Numbered from the stretch's first letter, positions 27,435 to 36,791 are shown. The stretch is DNA of 64,000 nt from Hyphobacterium indicum (GCF_003129605.1 NZ_QBDX01000004.1:806001-870000), one strand, 5' to 3'. Program-made: numbers and translations. Notes: generated by a model from the letters alone, not told the origin.

Positions 27435-28664
27435 ATGCTCTACAGCATGATCGAGATCAGCAGACTGGCGATGACGCCCTGGCGCGCCGCTGCAAATGCC
27501 ACGCGCCGCACACTGCGCGCGCCGTGGAATCCGATGGGCGACACGCTGGCGGGACGCACGACTGCGGCGGCGGCCGATCTGTTTGAATCCATGACCCGGC
27601 GCTATGGCAAGCCGGACTGGGCCCTGCCCACCACGGAGATTGACAGCAAGACCGTCGCGGTGACCCCGGAAACAGTCTGGTCCTCGCCGTTTTGCAATCT
27701 GGTTCACTTCAAGCGGGACAAGGCACCGTCCGGCCAGCCCAAAGTTCTGTTCGTGGCACCGATGTCAGGCCATCACGCCACGCTGCTGCGCGGCACGGTC
27801 AAGACCTTCCTGCCGGATGCCGAGGTCTATATCACCGACTGGATCGATGCCGCCGCCGTGCCGGTTACGGAGGGCCGTTTTGATCTCAATGATTTTGTCG
27901 ACCATGTGGCCGACATGATCCGCGCCGCCGGCGAAAGCGTGCATGTCGTGGCCGTTTGCCAGCCCGGCCCGCCAACCCTGGCCGCCTGCGCACTGATGGC
28001 CGAAGACAAGGATCCGCTGCGCCCGGCCTCGATGACTTTCATGGGCTCGCCGATCGATGCGCGCCTGTCGCCGACCGTGCCCAACAAGCTGGCGGAAGAA
28101 AAACCTTTCGAATGGTTCGAGAACAACGCCATTCACACCGTGCCCGCCCCCTATCCCGGGGCGATGCGCCGCGTCTATCCGGGCTTTCTGCAACTTTCCG
28201 GCTTCATGCAGATGAACTGGGAACGCCATGTCGATGCCCACTGGCAATTCTTCAACCACCTGGTCGAGGAAGACGGCGACAGCGCCGACAAGCACCGTCA
28301 GTTCTATGATGAATATCTCTCCGTCATGGATCTGACCGAGGAATTCTATCTCCAGACGATCAGGGACGTCTTCCAGGACCACACCCTGCCGCGCGGCGAA
28401 TTCGAGCATCGCGGCCGCAAGGTGGATCCGTCAAGAATCACCGATATCGCGCTGATGACGGTCGAAGGCGAGAATGACGATATTTCCGGCATCGGCCAGA
28501 CCCAGGCGGCGCATGATCTGTGCGCGAACATTCCGGCCGATATCCGGCTGGACTGGGTGCAGCCGAAAGTCGGCCATTACGGCGTCTTCAATGGCAGCCG
28601 GTTTGAAACCGAAATCGCGCCGCGGATGAAAGCCTTCATGGCTGAAAAGGGCCGCAGGGCCTAG
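27435..28664 (+). CDS. phaZ: intracellular polyhydroxyalkanoate depolymerase
   Basis: A 409-residue cytosolic enzyme that mobilises PHA granules. VVAVCQPGPPTLA carries the cysteine nucleophile of this class in place of the lipase serine; VEGENDDISG and VGHYGVFNG provide the aspartate and histidine. The beginning MLYSMIEISRLAMTPWR and block PWNPMGDTLAG are family-typical. AAGGTG stands 9 nt before the ATG at 27435; in-frame GTG 27414 and ATG 27420 are less likely. The stop overlaps the next, convergent, gene by 4 nt. Confidence 0.9.
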   Translation: MLYSMIEISRLAMTPWRAAANATRRTLRAPWNPMGDTLAGRTTAAAADLFESMTRRYGKPDWALPTTEIDSKTVAVTPETVWSSPFCNLVHFKRDKAPSGQPKVLFVAPMSGHHATLLRGTVKTFLPDAEVYITDWIDAAAVPVTEGRFDLNDFVDHVADMIRAAGESVHVVAVCQPGPPTLAACALMAEDKDPLRPASMTFMGSPIDARLSPTVPNKLAEEKPFEWFENNAIHTVPAPYPGAMRRVYPGFLQLSGFMQMNWERHVDAHWQFFNHLVEEDGDSADKHRQFYDEYLSVMDLTEEFYLQTIRDVFQDHTLPRGEFEHRGRKVDPSRITDIALMTVEGENDDISGIGQTQAAHDLCANIPADIRLDWVQPKVGHYGVFNGSRFETEIAPRMKAFMAEKGRRA

Positions 28665-29119
28665 GACTTCCGTTTCGCAAGCTGCGCAAACACGGCGCCC
28701 CCCAGCGCGCCGCCCAGCCCGATGATCAACAGGCCCCATAAGTCGCGGCCCGAGCCGATCGGCGTGATCGTGGACGCCAGAACGGCCTGGTAGAAGACCT
28801 CGATCGCATAGATCATCACCATGATGGTGACAAAACCGGCGAGGACATAACCGAAACTGCGCAGGCCACCGATCCGGCGGGACACAAGGCGCGCCACCGG
28901 AAAGGCGATCAGATAGCCGATCGCCGTCAGCAAGGTCAGCGTTGGCGCAAATCCGCCAAGGTCCGCCAGCGTCGCGTCCAGCCGCGCGTCCAGAGGCATG
29001 GCCGCTCCGGCATTGACCAGATATTGCAACACGACCTGGGTGGAAAGGATGGTTGTCGCCAGTCCGCCCGTCACGACGGCGGCAAGGTAGGCGATAACAG
29101 GTCTGATCCGGGCGGGCAT
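28661..29119 (-). CDS. hypothetical four-helix membrane protein
   Basis: A 152-residue inner-membrane protein with four hydrophobic segments: VIAYLAAVVTGGLATTIL, PTLTLLTAIGYLIAFPV, GYVLAGFVTIMVMIYAIEVFY and WGLLIIGLGGALGGAVF. No catalytic motif is visible and I do not recognise a named family. It converges on phaZ and is divergent from the sugar dehydrogenase gene. Confidence 0.7.
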   Translation of the reverse strand: MPARIRPVIAYLAAVVTGGLATTILSTQVVLQYLVNAGAAMPLDARLDATLADLGGFAPTLTLLTAIGYLIAFPVARLVSRRIGGLRSFGYVLAGFVTIMVMIYAIEVFYQAVLASTITPIGSGRDLWGLLIIGLGGALGGAVFAQLAKRKS

Positions 29120-29184
29120 GTTAAAGTCCGTTTTGTGCGCTATCTTCGAACCCGACTGTAACCCGATAAAAGACAGGTGACACT

Positions 29185-30309
29185 ATGTGGTTCCGCTCCG
29201 CCCTGATGGTTTTGACGCTTTCCGCGCCGGCACTGGCACAGGACGCGCTGCCCGACAGCGCCTTTGATGGCGAAATCGAGGTGATCGCCTCCGGTCTGGT
29301 GCATCCCTGGTCGCTGGCTTTCCTGCCGGAGGGAGAATTGCTGGTCACCGAGCGCGGTGGATATTTGCGGCGGATTACAGAAGACGGTCTTCAGGCCGAT
29401 CCGGTGTCCGGTGCGCCGGAGCCCTATGTCGCCGGCCAGGGCGGCATGCTGGATGTCGTCCTGCACCCGGATTTTGCCGACAATCGCCTGGTCTATCTGA
29501 CCTATGCGTCCGGCCATCGCCGGGCCAATCGTCTGGCCATTGCGCGCGGGCGCTATGCCGATGGGGCGCTGAGCGAGGTCGAGACAATTTTCGAGGCCAA
29601 TATCACCAAGGATACCGACGCCCACTATGCCGGGCGGATGACCTTCCTGCCCGACGGCACCTTCATCGTCACCATCGGCGAAGGCTTTGACTATCGCGAG
29701 GAAGCCCAGGACCCTTCCAATCATTTCGGCACGACGGTGCGGCTGAATGCGGACGGGTCCATCCCGGAAGACAATCCGGAGATCGAGGATGGCGCACCCG
29801 GCGTCTATTCCTGGGGTCACCGCAATGCGCAGGCAATTCTGTATGATCCGGAAACGGACCGGATTATTTCACACGAGCACGGCCCGCGCGGCGGGGACGA
29901 GGTCAACATCATCGCGCCCGGCGTCAATTATGGCTGGCCGATTGCGACCTTCGGCATTGATTATTCCGGGGCCATTATCAGCCCCTATGAAACCTATCCC
30001 GGCATGCGCGACCCGATTGTGGTGTGGGACCCGTCCATCGCCCCGGCGGGCATGACGCTCTATAGCGGAGACATGTTTCCGGAATGGCAGGGCGATCTCC
30101 TGATTGCCACCCTGCAGCCGGGCAATGCGGACACCGCTTCAGGGCATATCCGCATCGTCGATCTGAATGAAAACGGCCTGCCACAGGGGCAGACCGTTAT
30201 TCTCGGCGATCTCGGCGCGCGCATGCGGGATATCCGCACCGCACCCGATGGCAGCCTTTATGTGCTGACCGACGCCAATAATGGCTCGGTCATCCGCCTG
30301 TCGCGCTAA
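29185..30309 (+). CDS. PQQ-dependent sugar dehydrogenase family protein
   Basis: A 374-residue periplasmic six-bladed propeller of the soluble aldose sugar dehydrogenase (YliI/Asd) type. A signal peptide ends near ALAQD; VHPWSLAFLPEGELLVTERGG, GQGGMLDVVLHPDF, WGHRNAQ, HEHGPRGGDEVN and NYGWPI are the family's PQQ- and calcium-site motifs. It oxidises aldose sugars with PQQ as cofactor; the electron acceptor is not evident. AGGTGA precedes the ATG. No PQQ synthesis genes are in this window. Confidence 0.92.
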   Translation: MWFRSALMVLTLSAPALAQDALPDSAFDGEIEVIASGLVHPWSLAFLPEGELLVTERGGYLRRITEDGLQADPVSGAPEPYVAGQGGMLDVVLHPDFADNRLVYLTYASGHRRANRLAIARGRYADGALSEVETIFEANITKDTDAHYAGRMTFLPDGTFIVTIGEGFDYREEAQDPSNHFGTTVRLNADGSIPEDNPEIEDGAPGVYSWGHRNAQAILYDPETDRIISHEHGPRGGDEVNIIAPGVNYGWPIATFGIDYSGAIISPYETYPGMRDPIVVWDPSIAPAGMTLYSGDMFPEWQGDLLIATLQPGNADTASGHIRIVDLNENGLPQGQTVILGDLGARMRDIRTAPDGSLYVLTDANNGSVIRLSR

Positions 30310-30310
30310 C

Positions 30311-31957
30311 CTATTCCGCGTCGCCTTCCGGGGCCACCGAGGTGATGGAAATCCCCATCGCTTCATAATCCAGAGTGCCGGCTTCCGCCTGCGCCACAAG
30401 ATCGGCAATGCGGACCGGATTATCCGGTGAAATCCGCACTTCGACCGTGCCGCCATTGGCGATGAAGTTCGTCATCGCGGTCGAAAACTCCGTCAGCAGA
30501 GCCCGCGGAATTTCCGCCGGTGCCGCCATCGTGCCCATGGTGATCATTGCGCCGGCCTGCATCCGCAGCTGCTCCTTGGGCATGCCCTGCATGGCAGACG
30601 CCGCCGTCAGGGCGCGGTCCAGAAGCGACAAATCCTCAAGCCGGAACACGAAATTCCTGAGCACCAGCGGGTCCAGAAGGCTCAGCACCTGCTCCGGATC
30701 GGGCTCGTCCATCGTATAGCCCATCTGCAGGGCCGCGAGGGAATAAGCCATCAGCCCGGACATGTCGCTTTCAACCTCGACCCGGAAACCGTCCCGCATC
30801 TCGAAATAATTGCCGCCATCGGTATAGGCGCGGTCGGCTTCGCGCTCATAGACAGAGGCCCCTTCGGAAACGAATTCGAGCTGCTGATAGCCCAGCATGC
30901 CGAGGCCCATCTGCATTTGCGCGCCCAGCGGATAATTCGCATCCGGAGCGATCACCAGCGGCGTCATTTCGCTGACATAGCGGACCTCATCACCATCATC
31001 ATCGGCATTGGCGGTCAGGGAATCGAGCGTCACCCTGATGCCGCCGATATTGGCATTGAGGCCGCGGATCGTGGCGCTGTCATAGGCATCCAGCGGATCG
31101 AAATCTTCCGGCATTTCCGGCATCCCGGCCGTGACGTCCTCATTCGGCGTGTCCGGCGAGAAAGCCGAGCCCATCATCGCGAACTGCGCCGCGAACGGAT
31201 AGGTGATGCCTTCGCCGATCCCGTCTACCGACATTTCATCGACGCGGAAATTGATGATACCGACCTCGTCATCCATGCCTTCAACGGCGAAATCCAGCAA
31301 TTCGAACCGGCCGATCGTGAACTCGGTCAGATCGTCAATCGCCAGACGGCCGAGACGGGCCGTGAAACTGTTGCCATCTTCCGTCCCGGCAATGTTCACG
31401 CCCTCGACGGCGAAGAGGCCATAGGTCCAGTCCCCTTCATCAAATCCGTCATCTTCCGAAGCATTGCCGGAAAATCCGTGGGCGAGCGTGGCCACCAGGT
31501 CGGCACTGGGCTGCTCGATGACAAACCCGTCAATCGTGCCGTCAAATTCGTCATCATCCGTGCCCAGCGTCATCGCATTGATGGCCAGCCGGTCGAAGAT
31601 CACATTGCCGTCGGCATCAAAGCGCGGCGAGGCCAGCGTCATGCTTTCGGCGGTCATCGTATTGGTCGAGAATTCCACACCGGCCGAAGCGCCCTCTTCC
31701 TCTTCGCCCTCGCGCTTCTCCTCGTCTTCAGGAAAGACAAAGGTCAGCCCGGTGAAGGTGTAGACGCCGTCATCAAAACTGCGGCTGTCCCAGCTGACAA
31801 CACCATCCCCGGAATTGGCCAGGTGCAGCGCTTCCAGCGCGCTGGCGGCGGTGGCTTCGTCCACCGGCGTAATGGCGATATCGCCATTGCTGGCGGAATC
31901 ATCATTACAGGCCACCAGCGCAAGGGCGGATACGGATATGATCAAGGCATTTTTCAT
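30311..31957 (-). CDS. large hypothetical lipoprotein
   Basis: A 548-residue acidic protein starting MKNALIISVSALALVAC, with a lipobox (LVAC) that places it on a membrane. The mature part is rich in Asp/Glu and in repeated-looking phrases such as LTFVFPED, MTLASPRFDADGNVIFDRLAI, FELLDFAVEGMDDEVGIINFRVDEMSVDG; the alternating strand pattern suggests long beta-solenoid or tube-like sheets similar to YdgA/AsmA-type envelope proteins, but I cannot assign a family. It starts two bases past the sugar dehydrogenase stop on the opposite strand. Confidence 0.65.
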   Translation of the reverse strand: MKNALIISVSALALVACNDDSASNGDIAITPVDEATAASALEALHLANSGDGVVSWDSRSFDDGVYTFTGLTFVFPEDEEKREGEEEEGASAGVEFSTNTMTAESMTLASPRFDADGNVIFDRLAINAMTLGTDDDEFDGTIDGFVIEQPSADLVATLAHGFSGNASEDDGFDEGDWTYGLFAVEGVNIAGTEDGNSFTARLGRLAIDDLTEFTIGRFELLDFAVEGMDDEVGIINFRVDEMSVDGIGEGITYPFAAQFAMMGSAFSPDTPNEDVTAGMPEMPEDFDPLDAYDSATIRGLNANIGGIRVTLDSLTANADDDGDEVRYVSEMTPLVIAPDANYPLGAQMQMGLGMLGYQQLEFVSEGASVYEREADRAYTDGGNYFEMRDGFRVEVESDMSGLMAYSLAALQMGYTMDEPDPEQVLSLLDPLVLRNFVFRLEDLSLLDRALTAASAMQGMPKEQLRMQAGAMITMGTMAAPAEIPRALLTEFSTAMTNFIANGGTVEVRISPDNPVRIADLVAQAEAGTLDYEAMGISITSVAPEGDAE

Positions 31958-32045
31958 GAAGGGTCCCCGGAAAAATTCAGATGGATAGACAAGCACAGAC
32001 GCGCGCGGGCGTCATCCATGCAATTGGAAAAGGCTGATATGAAGG

Positions 32046-33974
32046 TTAGCCGCCCACACCGATGCGCGACAAGAGGGATGAGATCGGATCGCGTTCCTCT
32101 TCGGCCTCCACGACCGGCGGCGTCCAGCTGGCCGGGATACCGGCTTCCGGCGGGGCGTCCGCCATGAAAGCCCGGAAAATGGCGGCCGGCGGGCCGGACC
32201 CGGCCGCGCGGTCGGTGGGTGAGAAATCATCATTGCCGACCCAGACAGCTGCCGTCAGGCCGCCGGTATAGCCGGCAATCCAGGCATCGCGATTGTCATT
32301 CGTCGTGCCGGTCTTCGCCCCGGTCACCGTGCCCGGGACAGCCGCGAAGCGCGCCGTGCCGGAGCGCGCCGTCGTCTCCAGCAGGCGCCGCATCCAGGAC
32401 AGGGTGCGTTGATCGAGCACGGTTTCCGCGGGCGGTGCCTCATATTGCCACAACACCTCACCCTCGACGGTTTCGATGCGCTCGATGGCATGGGAATGCG
32501 CGCGCAGCCCGCCATTGGCAAAGGCGGCATAGGCCGTCGCCAGTTCGATCGGCGTCACCTCGAACGCGCCCAGCGCCATCGACCGGTCAACGCGGATTTC
32601 GCTTTCAATGCCCAGACGGCGGGCAAGGGCGGCAATAAAGCCGTGCCCGGTTTCTTCCGCCACCCGCGCGGCGACCACATTGGAGGATTCTGAAAACGCG
32701 GTTTCCAGCGTCATCGGACCGGAATAGCGGCCATCGTAATTCGCGGGTGACCAATTGCCCCAGGACACCGGCATGTCGTCGCGCACATCTTCCGGGCGTA
32801 ACCCGCCTTCAAACGCCGACGCATAGACAAAAACCTTGAACGCCGAGCCGGGCTGCCGCCGGGCATTGAGCGCACGGTTATAGGGGCTGGCGGCATAATC
32901 CACCCCGCCCACCATGGCCCGGATCGCCCCGTCTCCGGACAGGGCCACCAGGGCGGCCTGACCGGCGCCGCGGGCAGTGTCCGGATCGGTCATCACAGAC
33001 CGTACGGCATTTTCCGCGGCGCGCTGGGCGTCAATGTCCAGCGTGGTGAAGACGATGATATCGGCTGCCCGGTCACCGGCCAGCGTGCGGGCCTCCTGCT
33101 CGATCGAATCGATGAAATATCCCGCGCCCGGCGTGGAGGCCGCGCGGGCGACGCGGATGGGAGTTTGCGCCGCCTCGATGCGCTCTGCCTCGGTGATGCG
33201 GCCGGTTTCATACATCAGATCCAGCACCACGGTGGCCCGCGCGGCGGCGCGTTGCAGATCATTGGCCGGCGAATAGCGGGAGGGGGCCTTCAACAGCCCG
33301 GCCAGCAGCGCCGCCTCTCCGAGCGAGACATGGCGTGCCGAGCGGCCGAAATAGCGCTGGGCGGCGGCTTCGACGCCATAGGCTCCGGCGCCGAAATAGA
33401 CGCGGTCGAGATAAAGGGCGAGGATCTCGTCCTTGGAAAAACGCTGCTCCAGCTGCCAGGCCAGCACCATTTCCTGGATTTTCCGCACGAATGTCCGCTC
33501 CGGGGTCAGGAACAGATTCTTGGCCAGCTGCTGGCTGATGGTCGAGCCGCCCTGGACAACGCGGCCGGCGCGCAGATTGGCCAGCATGGCACGCGCCACG
33601 CCGCGCAGATCAATGCCGGAATGCTCGTAGAAGCGGCGGTCCTCGACGCTGAGCACCGCATTGACCAGATAGTCCGGCAACTCGTCCACCGATAACGAGA
33701 CGCCGCGGCTGGCCCCGCGCCGCGAAATCACCTGTCCGTCGCGGTCGAGATAGACTTCGCCGCCGAGACGCGGCTGCGCCAGATCGATTTCCGAGACATT
33801 GGGCAGATCACGCGTAATCGCCACCAGAAAGGCGGACACGGCCAGAAAACCGATCACCGCCAGCGACAGGACCAGACGAATCCAGCCAAAGCCCGGACCG
33901 TTTCCACGCGCCGGTCTGCGCCGCGGGCTCTGACGCCGCCGCCAGGGGGCGGGGGGTTTTCTGTTATCGCTCAA
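32046..33974 (-). CDS. penicillin-binding protein 1A family (bifunctional peptidoglycan synthase)
   Basis: A 642-residue class A PBP. A basic cytoplasmic tail and one helix (WIRLVLSLAVIGFLAVSAFLV) are followed by glycosyltransferase motifs EDRRFYEHSGID, GGSTISQQLAKNLFL, RKIQEMVLA, and transpeptidase motifs SAFK (in RQPGSAFKVF, SxxK), SSN (ESSNVVA) and KTGTT. It polymerises and crosslinks peptidoglycan in the periplasm. The start codon is TTG at 33974; the first internal Met comes far too late. AGGAG lies about 11 nt ahead. Shorter than E. coli PBP1A and without the OB-domain insert. Confidence 0.92.
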   Translation of the reverse strand: MSDNRKPPAPWRRRQSPRRRPARGNGPGFGWIRLVLSLAVIGFLAVSAFLVAITRDLPNVSEIDLAQPRLGGEVYLDRDGQVISRRGASRGVSLSVDELPDYLVNAVLSVEDRRFYEHSGIDLRGVARAMLANLRAGRVVQGGSTISQQLAKNLFLTPERTFVRKIQEMVLAWQLEQRFSKDEILALYLDRVYFGAGAYGVEAAAQRYFGRSARHVSLGEAALLAGLLKAPSRYSPANDLQRAAARATVVLDLMYETGRITEAERIEAAQTPIRVARAASTPGAGYFIDSIEQEARTLAGDRAADIIVFTTLDIDAQRAAENAVRSVMTDPDTARGAGQAALVALSGDGAIRAMVGGVDYAASPYNRALNARRQPGSAFKVFVYASAFEGGLRPEDVRDDMPVSWGNWSPANYDGRYSGPMTLETAFSESSNVVAARVAEETGHGFIAALARRLGIESEIRVDRSMALGAFEVTPIELATAYAAFANGGLRAHSHAIERIETVEGEVLWQYEAPPAETVLDQRTLSWMRRLLETTARSGTARFAAVPGTVTGAKTGTTNDNRDAWIAGYTGGLTAAVWVGNDDFSPTDRAAGSGPPAAIFRAFMADAPPEAGIPASWTPPVVEAEEERDPISSLLSRIGVGG

Positions 33975-34112
33975 GGAAGGTCTGGCTCCTGTCAGGACTC
34001 ACCGTGATTATTCCTGCAAGCTTGATCGCCTGACGGCGTTAAGGCGGCGTGAATAAGGCAATTCATCATCTGCGCCCCTTGCGCGTCCGCCAGCCCTGCC
34101 CCACCATGGCTG

Positions 34113-34133
34113 CAGCTCCTTCAACAGGAGCTG
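34113..34133 (+). other. 5'-leader hairpin before the small lipoprotein
   Basis: CAGCTCCT, a TCAAC loop and AGGAGCTG form an 8-bp stem ending just before the GAGAGGGG ribosome site. There is no T-run, so it is not a classical terminator; it may sit in the leader of the lipoprotein mRNA. Confidence 0.4.
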
Positions 34134-34145
34134 AGAGGGGATTTC

Positions 34146-34325
34146 ATGTTGAAGCGTATCAGCGTCATTCTTCTGGCAGCGTCCGGCGCGCTCGCCCTTT
34201 CGGGCTGCATCACACCTTATGAGGGCCGGCCCGCCACCTGCGAAGGCAATGGTCCGAGTGATCCGAACTGGCCCTATTGTTCGGGCGATCAGCCCGGCGG
34301 GGGAGAGCCTCCGGACTGGCCCTGA
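34146..34325 (+). CDS. small lipoprotein, 59 residues
   Basis: A short frame read directly from the sequence. It begins MLKRISVILLAASGALALSGC, a complete lipoprotein signal with lipobox LSGC at residues 18-21, leaving a mature peptide of only 39 residues. That peptide has two further cysteines and two similar phrases, SDPNWPYC and EPPDWP, a duplicated Pro-Trp pattern. A strong GAGAGGGG ribosome site lies 7 nt ahead. No homologue is recognised. Small envelope lipoproteins of this kind are often missed by annotation. Confidence 0.65.
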   Translation: MLKRISVILLAASGALALSGCITPYEGRPATCEGNGPSDPNWPYCSGDQPGGGEPPDWP

Positions 34326-34419
34326 GGCCGGCGCTTTCATGAATGCGGGATGAGCAAGGTTTTCAGCTTTCGCTCAAGCGTCATCATGTTGTCTGGCTTC
34401 ACCAACAGGGGAGGCAGGC

Positions 34420-34728
34420 ATGTCCTTTTTACCAACGGAAATGGATCTGGTTCTGGTTTCGGCCGGCGCCGCGCTGATCATCGGCAGCGCCGTACGGTTA
34501 TTCGGGTCGCGATGGCTGTTTGACAGCCTCCGGCATATCGTCGGCTTTGTCCTGCGCCGCCGCGGCGTCTCGACCGCCCTTCTCGGGGCGGCCGCCTCAA
34601 CCGGACTGGCCGCGGCCAGCGCCCTTGGCGTCCAGCCGGTCGAAATGGGCGACGCCGTCAGCTGGTTCCAGTCGCAGGTTTCCGGCCTGACCGGGGCCGC
34701 GCAATGGCTGGAGGCGGCGCGCGATTAG
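34420..34728 (+). CDS. hypothetical small membrane protein
   Basis: A 102-residue protein with two hydrophobic segments (VLVSAGAALIIGSAVRLF and TALLGAAASTGLAAASALG) separated by a basic stretch, and a polar C-terminus. GGGGAGG stands before the ATG. No recognised family. Its stop overlaps the stop of the following convergent gene by 4 nt. Confidence 0.6.
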   Translation: MSFLPTEMDLVLVSAGAALIIGSAVRLFGSRWLFDSLRHIVGFVLRRRGVSTALLGAAASTGLAAASALGVQPVEMGDAVSWFQSQVSGLTGAAQWLEAARD

Positions 34729-35249
34729 GCACTCTGGTCGGCGTGGATGAACTCAAAGCCCATTCCGCCCCCGCCATAAACGCCATTGGCATAATGGTCG
34801 GCCTGATCATTGAACCAGTCGGTAAGGTGCTCGAACATCAGGGCGAAGAATTCCTCCAGCCGCTCTTCGCTGATCGGCAGGCGGAATGCGAAATTTCGCC
34901 CGCCGGCAATGGCCACATCCAGGTCCGGCCCTTCCTTCTCCGCTGACAATACGATGCGGATCCAGTCGCCGGTATGCGAAACCCGAACGGCCAGGCCGAA
35001 CCCGATGGCCCCCAGGGGCAGAAAGCGCTGGCCGGAAACGGAAAAGGCACCGGACCCGTATTCCATCGGCGAGAAGGGCCCTTCGGGCGGCACCAGATGG
35101 ACGCATTTCTTCTTGTCGCCGAGATATTTGCAGAAGCCGGTCGAGATCCGTTCGGCAAGGGAGCGGACAAGGGCGTAATTTTCCAGACTCGCCTCGCCAT
35201 AGCGGCCTGCAGCCTGTGCCAGTGTGTCAAAACGTGTCGGCGTACTCAT
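34725..35249 (-). CDS. hypothetical cytosolic protein
   Basis: A 174-residue soluble protein with no signal peptide. It has helical N- and C-termini around a beta-rich middle (GQRFLPLGAIGFGLAVRVSH, WIRIVLSAEKEG, LDVAIAGGRNFAFRLP). GGGAGG is 5 nt before the ATG. I recognise no family; the clean ribosome site and codon use support a real gene. Confidence 0.62.
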   Translation of the reverse strand: MSTPTRFDTLAQAAGRYGEASLENYALVRSLAERISTGFCKYLGDKKKCVHLVPPEGPFSPMEYGSGAFSVSGQRFLPLGAIGFGLAVRVSHTGDWIRIVLSAEKEGPDLDVAIAGGRNFAFRLPISEERLEEFFALMFEHLTDWFNDQADHYANGVYGGGGMGFEFIHADQSA

Positions 35250-35312
35250 CTCTGCCTCCCATTCGTCATAAAGACAGGCTAACCTGTTGGCACAGGAATG
35301 GGGAGTGCCATC

Positions 35313-36314
35313 ATGCGTATCGCAATTTTGCTGGTCAGCCTGGGCGTGATGGCCTGTACGCCGGGCCCGGATTCATCTTCGGAACAACCCGTGATATGGA
35401 ATACACGCACGGGCGTTCAGCCCGCCGTCATTGCCCATCGCGGGGCCAGCGGCGATTTGCCGGAACACACGCTGGAAGCCTATGCGCTGGCGATTGAACA
35501 GGGCGCGGATGTCATTGAACCCGATCTTGTCGTCACCGCCGATGGTGTGCTTGTGGCGCGTCATGACGCCTATCTGTCGACCACGACAAATGTTGCGGAC
35601 CATCCCGAATTTGCGGACCGCCAGCATGAATTCGGCGGACGCATGGACTGGTGGGTGTTTGATTTCACGCTGGAGGAGCTGCGCACGCTGCGCGCCATAC
35701 AGCCCATTGCGACACGGGCCCAGGAATTCAACGGCCTGTTCAATATACCGACTTTCGAGGAAATCCTGACCCTGGTCGATGAGGCGGAGGCCGAATGCGC
35801 CTGCACCATCGGCCTCGAACCGGAAGTCAAACATCCCGCCGGGTTCGCCGCCGCCGGTCTCGATCCCCTGCCGCTCCTCAATCAGGCGCTGCGGGATCAT
35901 GATCTGTTTTCCGCGGACGCGCCGGTCGTCGTACAGTCCTTTGATCCGCTTTTCCTGATCCGGATGGAGGCAACATCGCCCGTCCGTCTCGCCATGCTCT
36001 ATTCCGCGCCGGACGAGCCGGGCGGCAATATGAACGGTTATCCGCTGCACGCCATCGCGCAGTTTGCCGACGCGCTCGGGGCGAACAAGGCCCTGCTGCT
36101 GGGCCCGGACGGCGCATCGACGGGATTGCTGGAAGAGGCCCATGCGCTGGGCCTGGATGTGCATGTCTGGACCGTGCGCGATGACCGGGACCCGCTGGTC
36201 GGCGACACGGTGGAGGATGAATTGCGCGCCCTCTATACGCTCGGCGTCGATGCCGTCTTCACCGATTTTCCGGCCACGCCGGTCGAGGTGCGTCAGGACA
36301 TGGCGGAGCAATAG
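35313..36314 (+). CDS. glpQ: glycerophosphodiester phosphodiesterase, lipoprotein
   Basis: A 333-residue GDPD-fold enzyme. It begins MRIAILLVSLGVMAC with a lipobox, so it is probably membrane-attached in the periplasm. The catalytic HRGASGDLPEHTLEAY and EPDLVVTADGVLVARHD are textbook, as are VEVKHP-like EPEVKHP and the C-terminal VHVWTVRDD. It hydrolyses glycerophosphodiesters to glycerol-3-phosphate and an alcohol. The start at 35313 has GGGAG 8 nt ahead; an upstream ATG at 35298 would spoil the signal. The symbol glpQ is by family similarity only. Confidence 0.9.
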   Translation: MRIAILLVSLGVMACTPGPDSSSEQPVIWNTRTGVQPAVIAHRGASGDLPEHTLEAYALAIEQGADVIEPDLVVTADGVLVARHDAYLSTTTNVADHPEFADRQHEFGGRMDWWVFDFTLEELRTLRAIQPIATRAQEFNGLFNIPTFEEILTLVDEAEAECACTIGLEPEVKHPAGFAAAGLDPLPLLNQALRDHDLFSADAPVVVQSFDPLFLIRMEATSPVRLAMLYSAPDEPGGNMNGYPLHAIAQFADALGANKALLLGPDGASTGLLEEAHALGLDVHVWTVRDDRDPLVGDTVEDELRALYTLGVDAVFTDFPATPVEVRQDMAEQ

Positions 36315-36317
36315 GTG

Positions 36318-36354
36318 CGCAAAAGAAAACGGCCGCCGGATGATCCGGCGGCCG
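36318..36354 (-). terminator. intrinsic terminator of the cold-shock gene
   Basis: A perfect 10-bp stem CGGCCGCCGG (36330-36339) with loop ATGAT and the complementary arm to 36354. Read on the minus strand it is followed by GTTTTCTTTTG, the U-tract of a Rho-independent terminator. It lies 34 nt past the csp stop. Confidence 0.85.
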
Positions 36355-36387
36355 CTTGCCTGTCCTGGAACCAGAACGGCGGCGTGA

Positions 36388-36600
36388 TTACTCTGCGTAT
36401 TGCAGGTTCACAGCCTTGGGTCCTTTGCCACGGCGATCGGGCTCGGTGTCGAAAGTGACACGTTGACCGTCTTCGAGACCTGGCAGACCCGATGCGTTGA
36501 CCGCAGAGATGTGAACAAACACATCCGCGCCGCCCTCGTCCGGGGTGATAAAGCCGAAGCCTTTGCTGTGGTTAAAGAATTTGACCGTACCTTGGGCCAT
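36388..36600 (-). CDS. cspA: cold-shock domain protein
   Basis: A 70-residue single-domain CSP. The start [30 protein letters not shown] contains RNP1 (KGFGFI) and RNP2 (VFVHI); the end GPKAVNLQ is standard. It binds single-stranded RNA and DNA and melts RNA structure. AGGAAGG lies 12 nt before the ATG. A strong intrinsic terminator follows it, so it is a single-gene transcript. Which csp paralogue it is cannot be told. Confidence 0.95.
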   Translation of the reverse strand: MAQGTVKFFNHSKGFGFITPDEGGADVFVHISAVNASGLPGLEDGQRVTFDTEPDRRGKGPKAVNLQYAE

Positions 36601-36761
36601 AATAGAGGACCTTCCTCGAGCGGTGCGTCCACCACATTAGCAATCATAGCCCAGCCGGCGTCCCGGCGGGGCGACGGACATGCTGTATCGGGGAAAGTCT
36701 GAAGTCTTAAGTGCCTGATGACTCAGGAAAGCAAATAGGACAGTCTGTGTTTCCGCCGGGC

Positions 36762-36791
36762 CTAAAAACAAGGCCGCCCGTGCAAGGCGGC
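36762..36791 (-). terminator. orphan terminator-like hairpin (minus strand)
   Basis: GCCGCC at 36773-36778 pairs with GGCGGC at 36786-36791 across a 7-nt loop. On the minus strand the stem is followed by CTTGTTTTTAGG, a good U-tract. No annotated minus-strand gene ends just upstream, so it may end a small RNA, the transcript of the small ORF at 37222-37374, or nothing. Confidence 0.45.
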
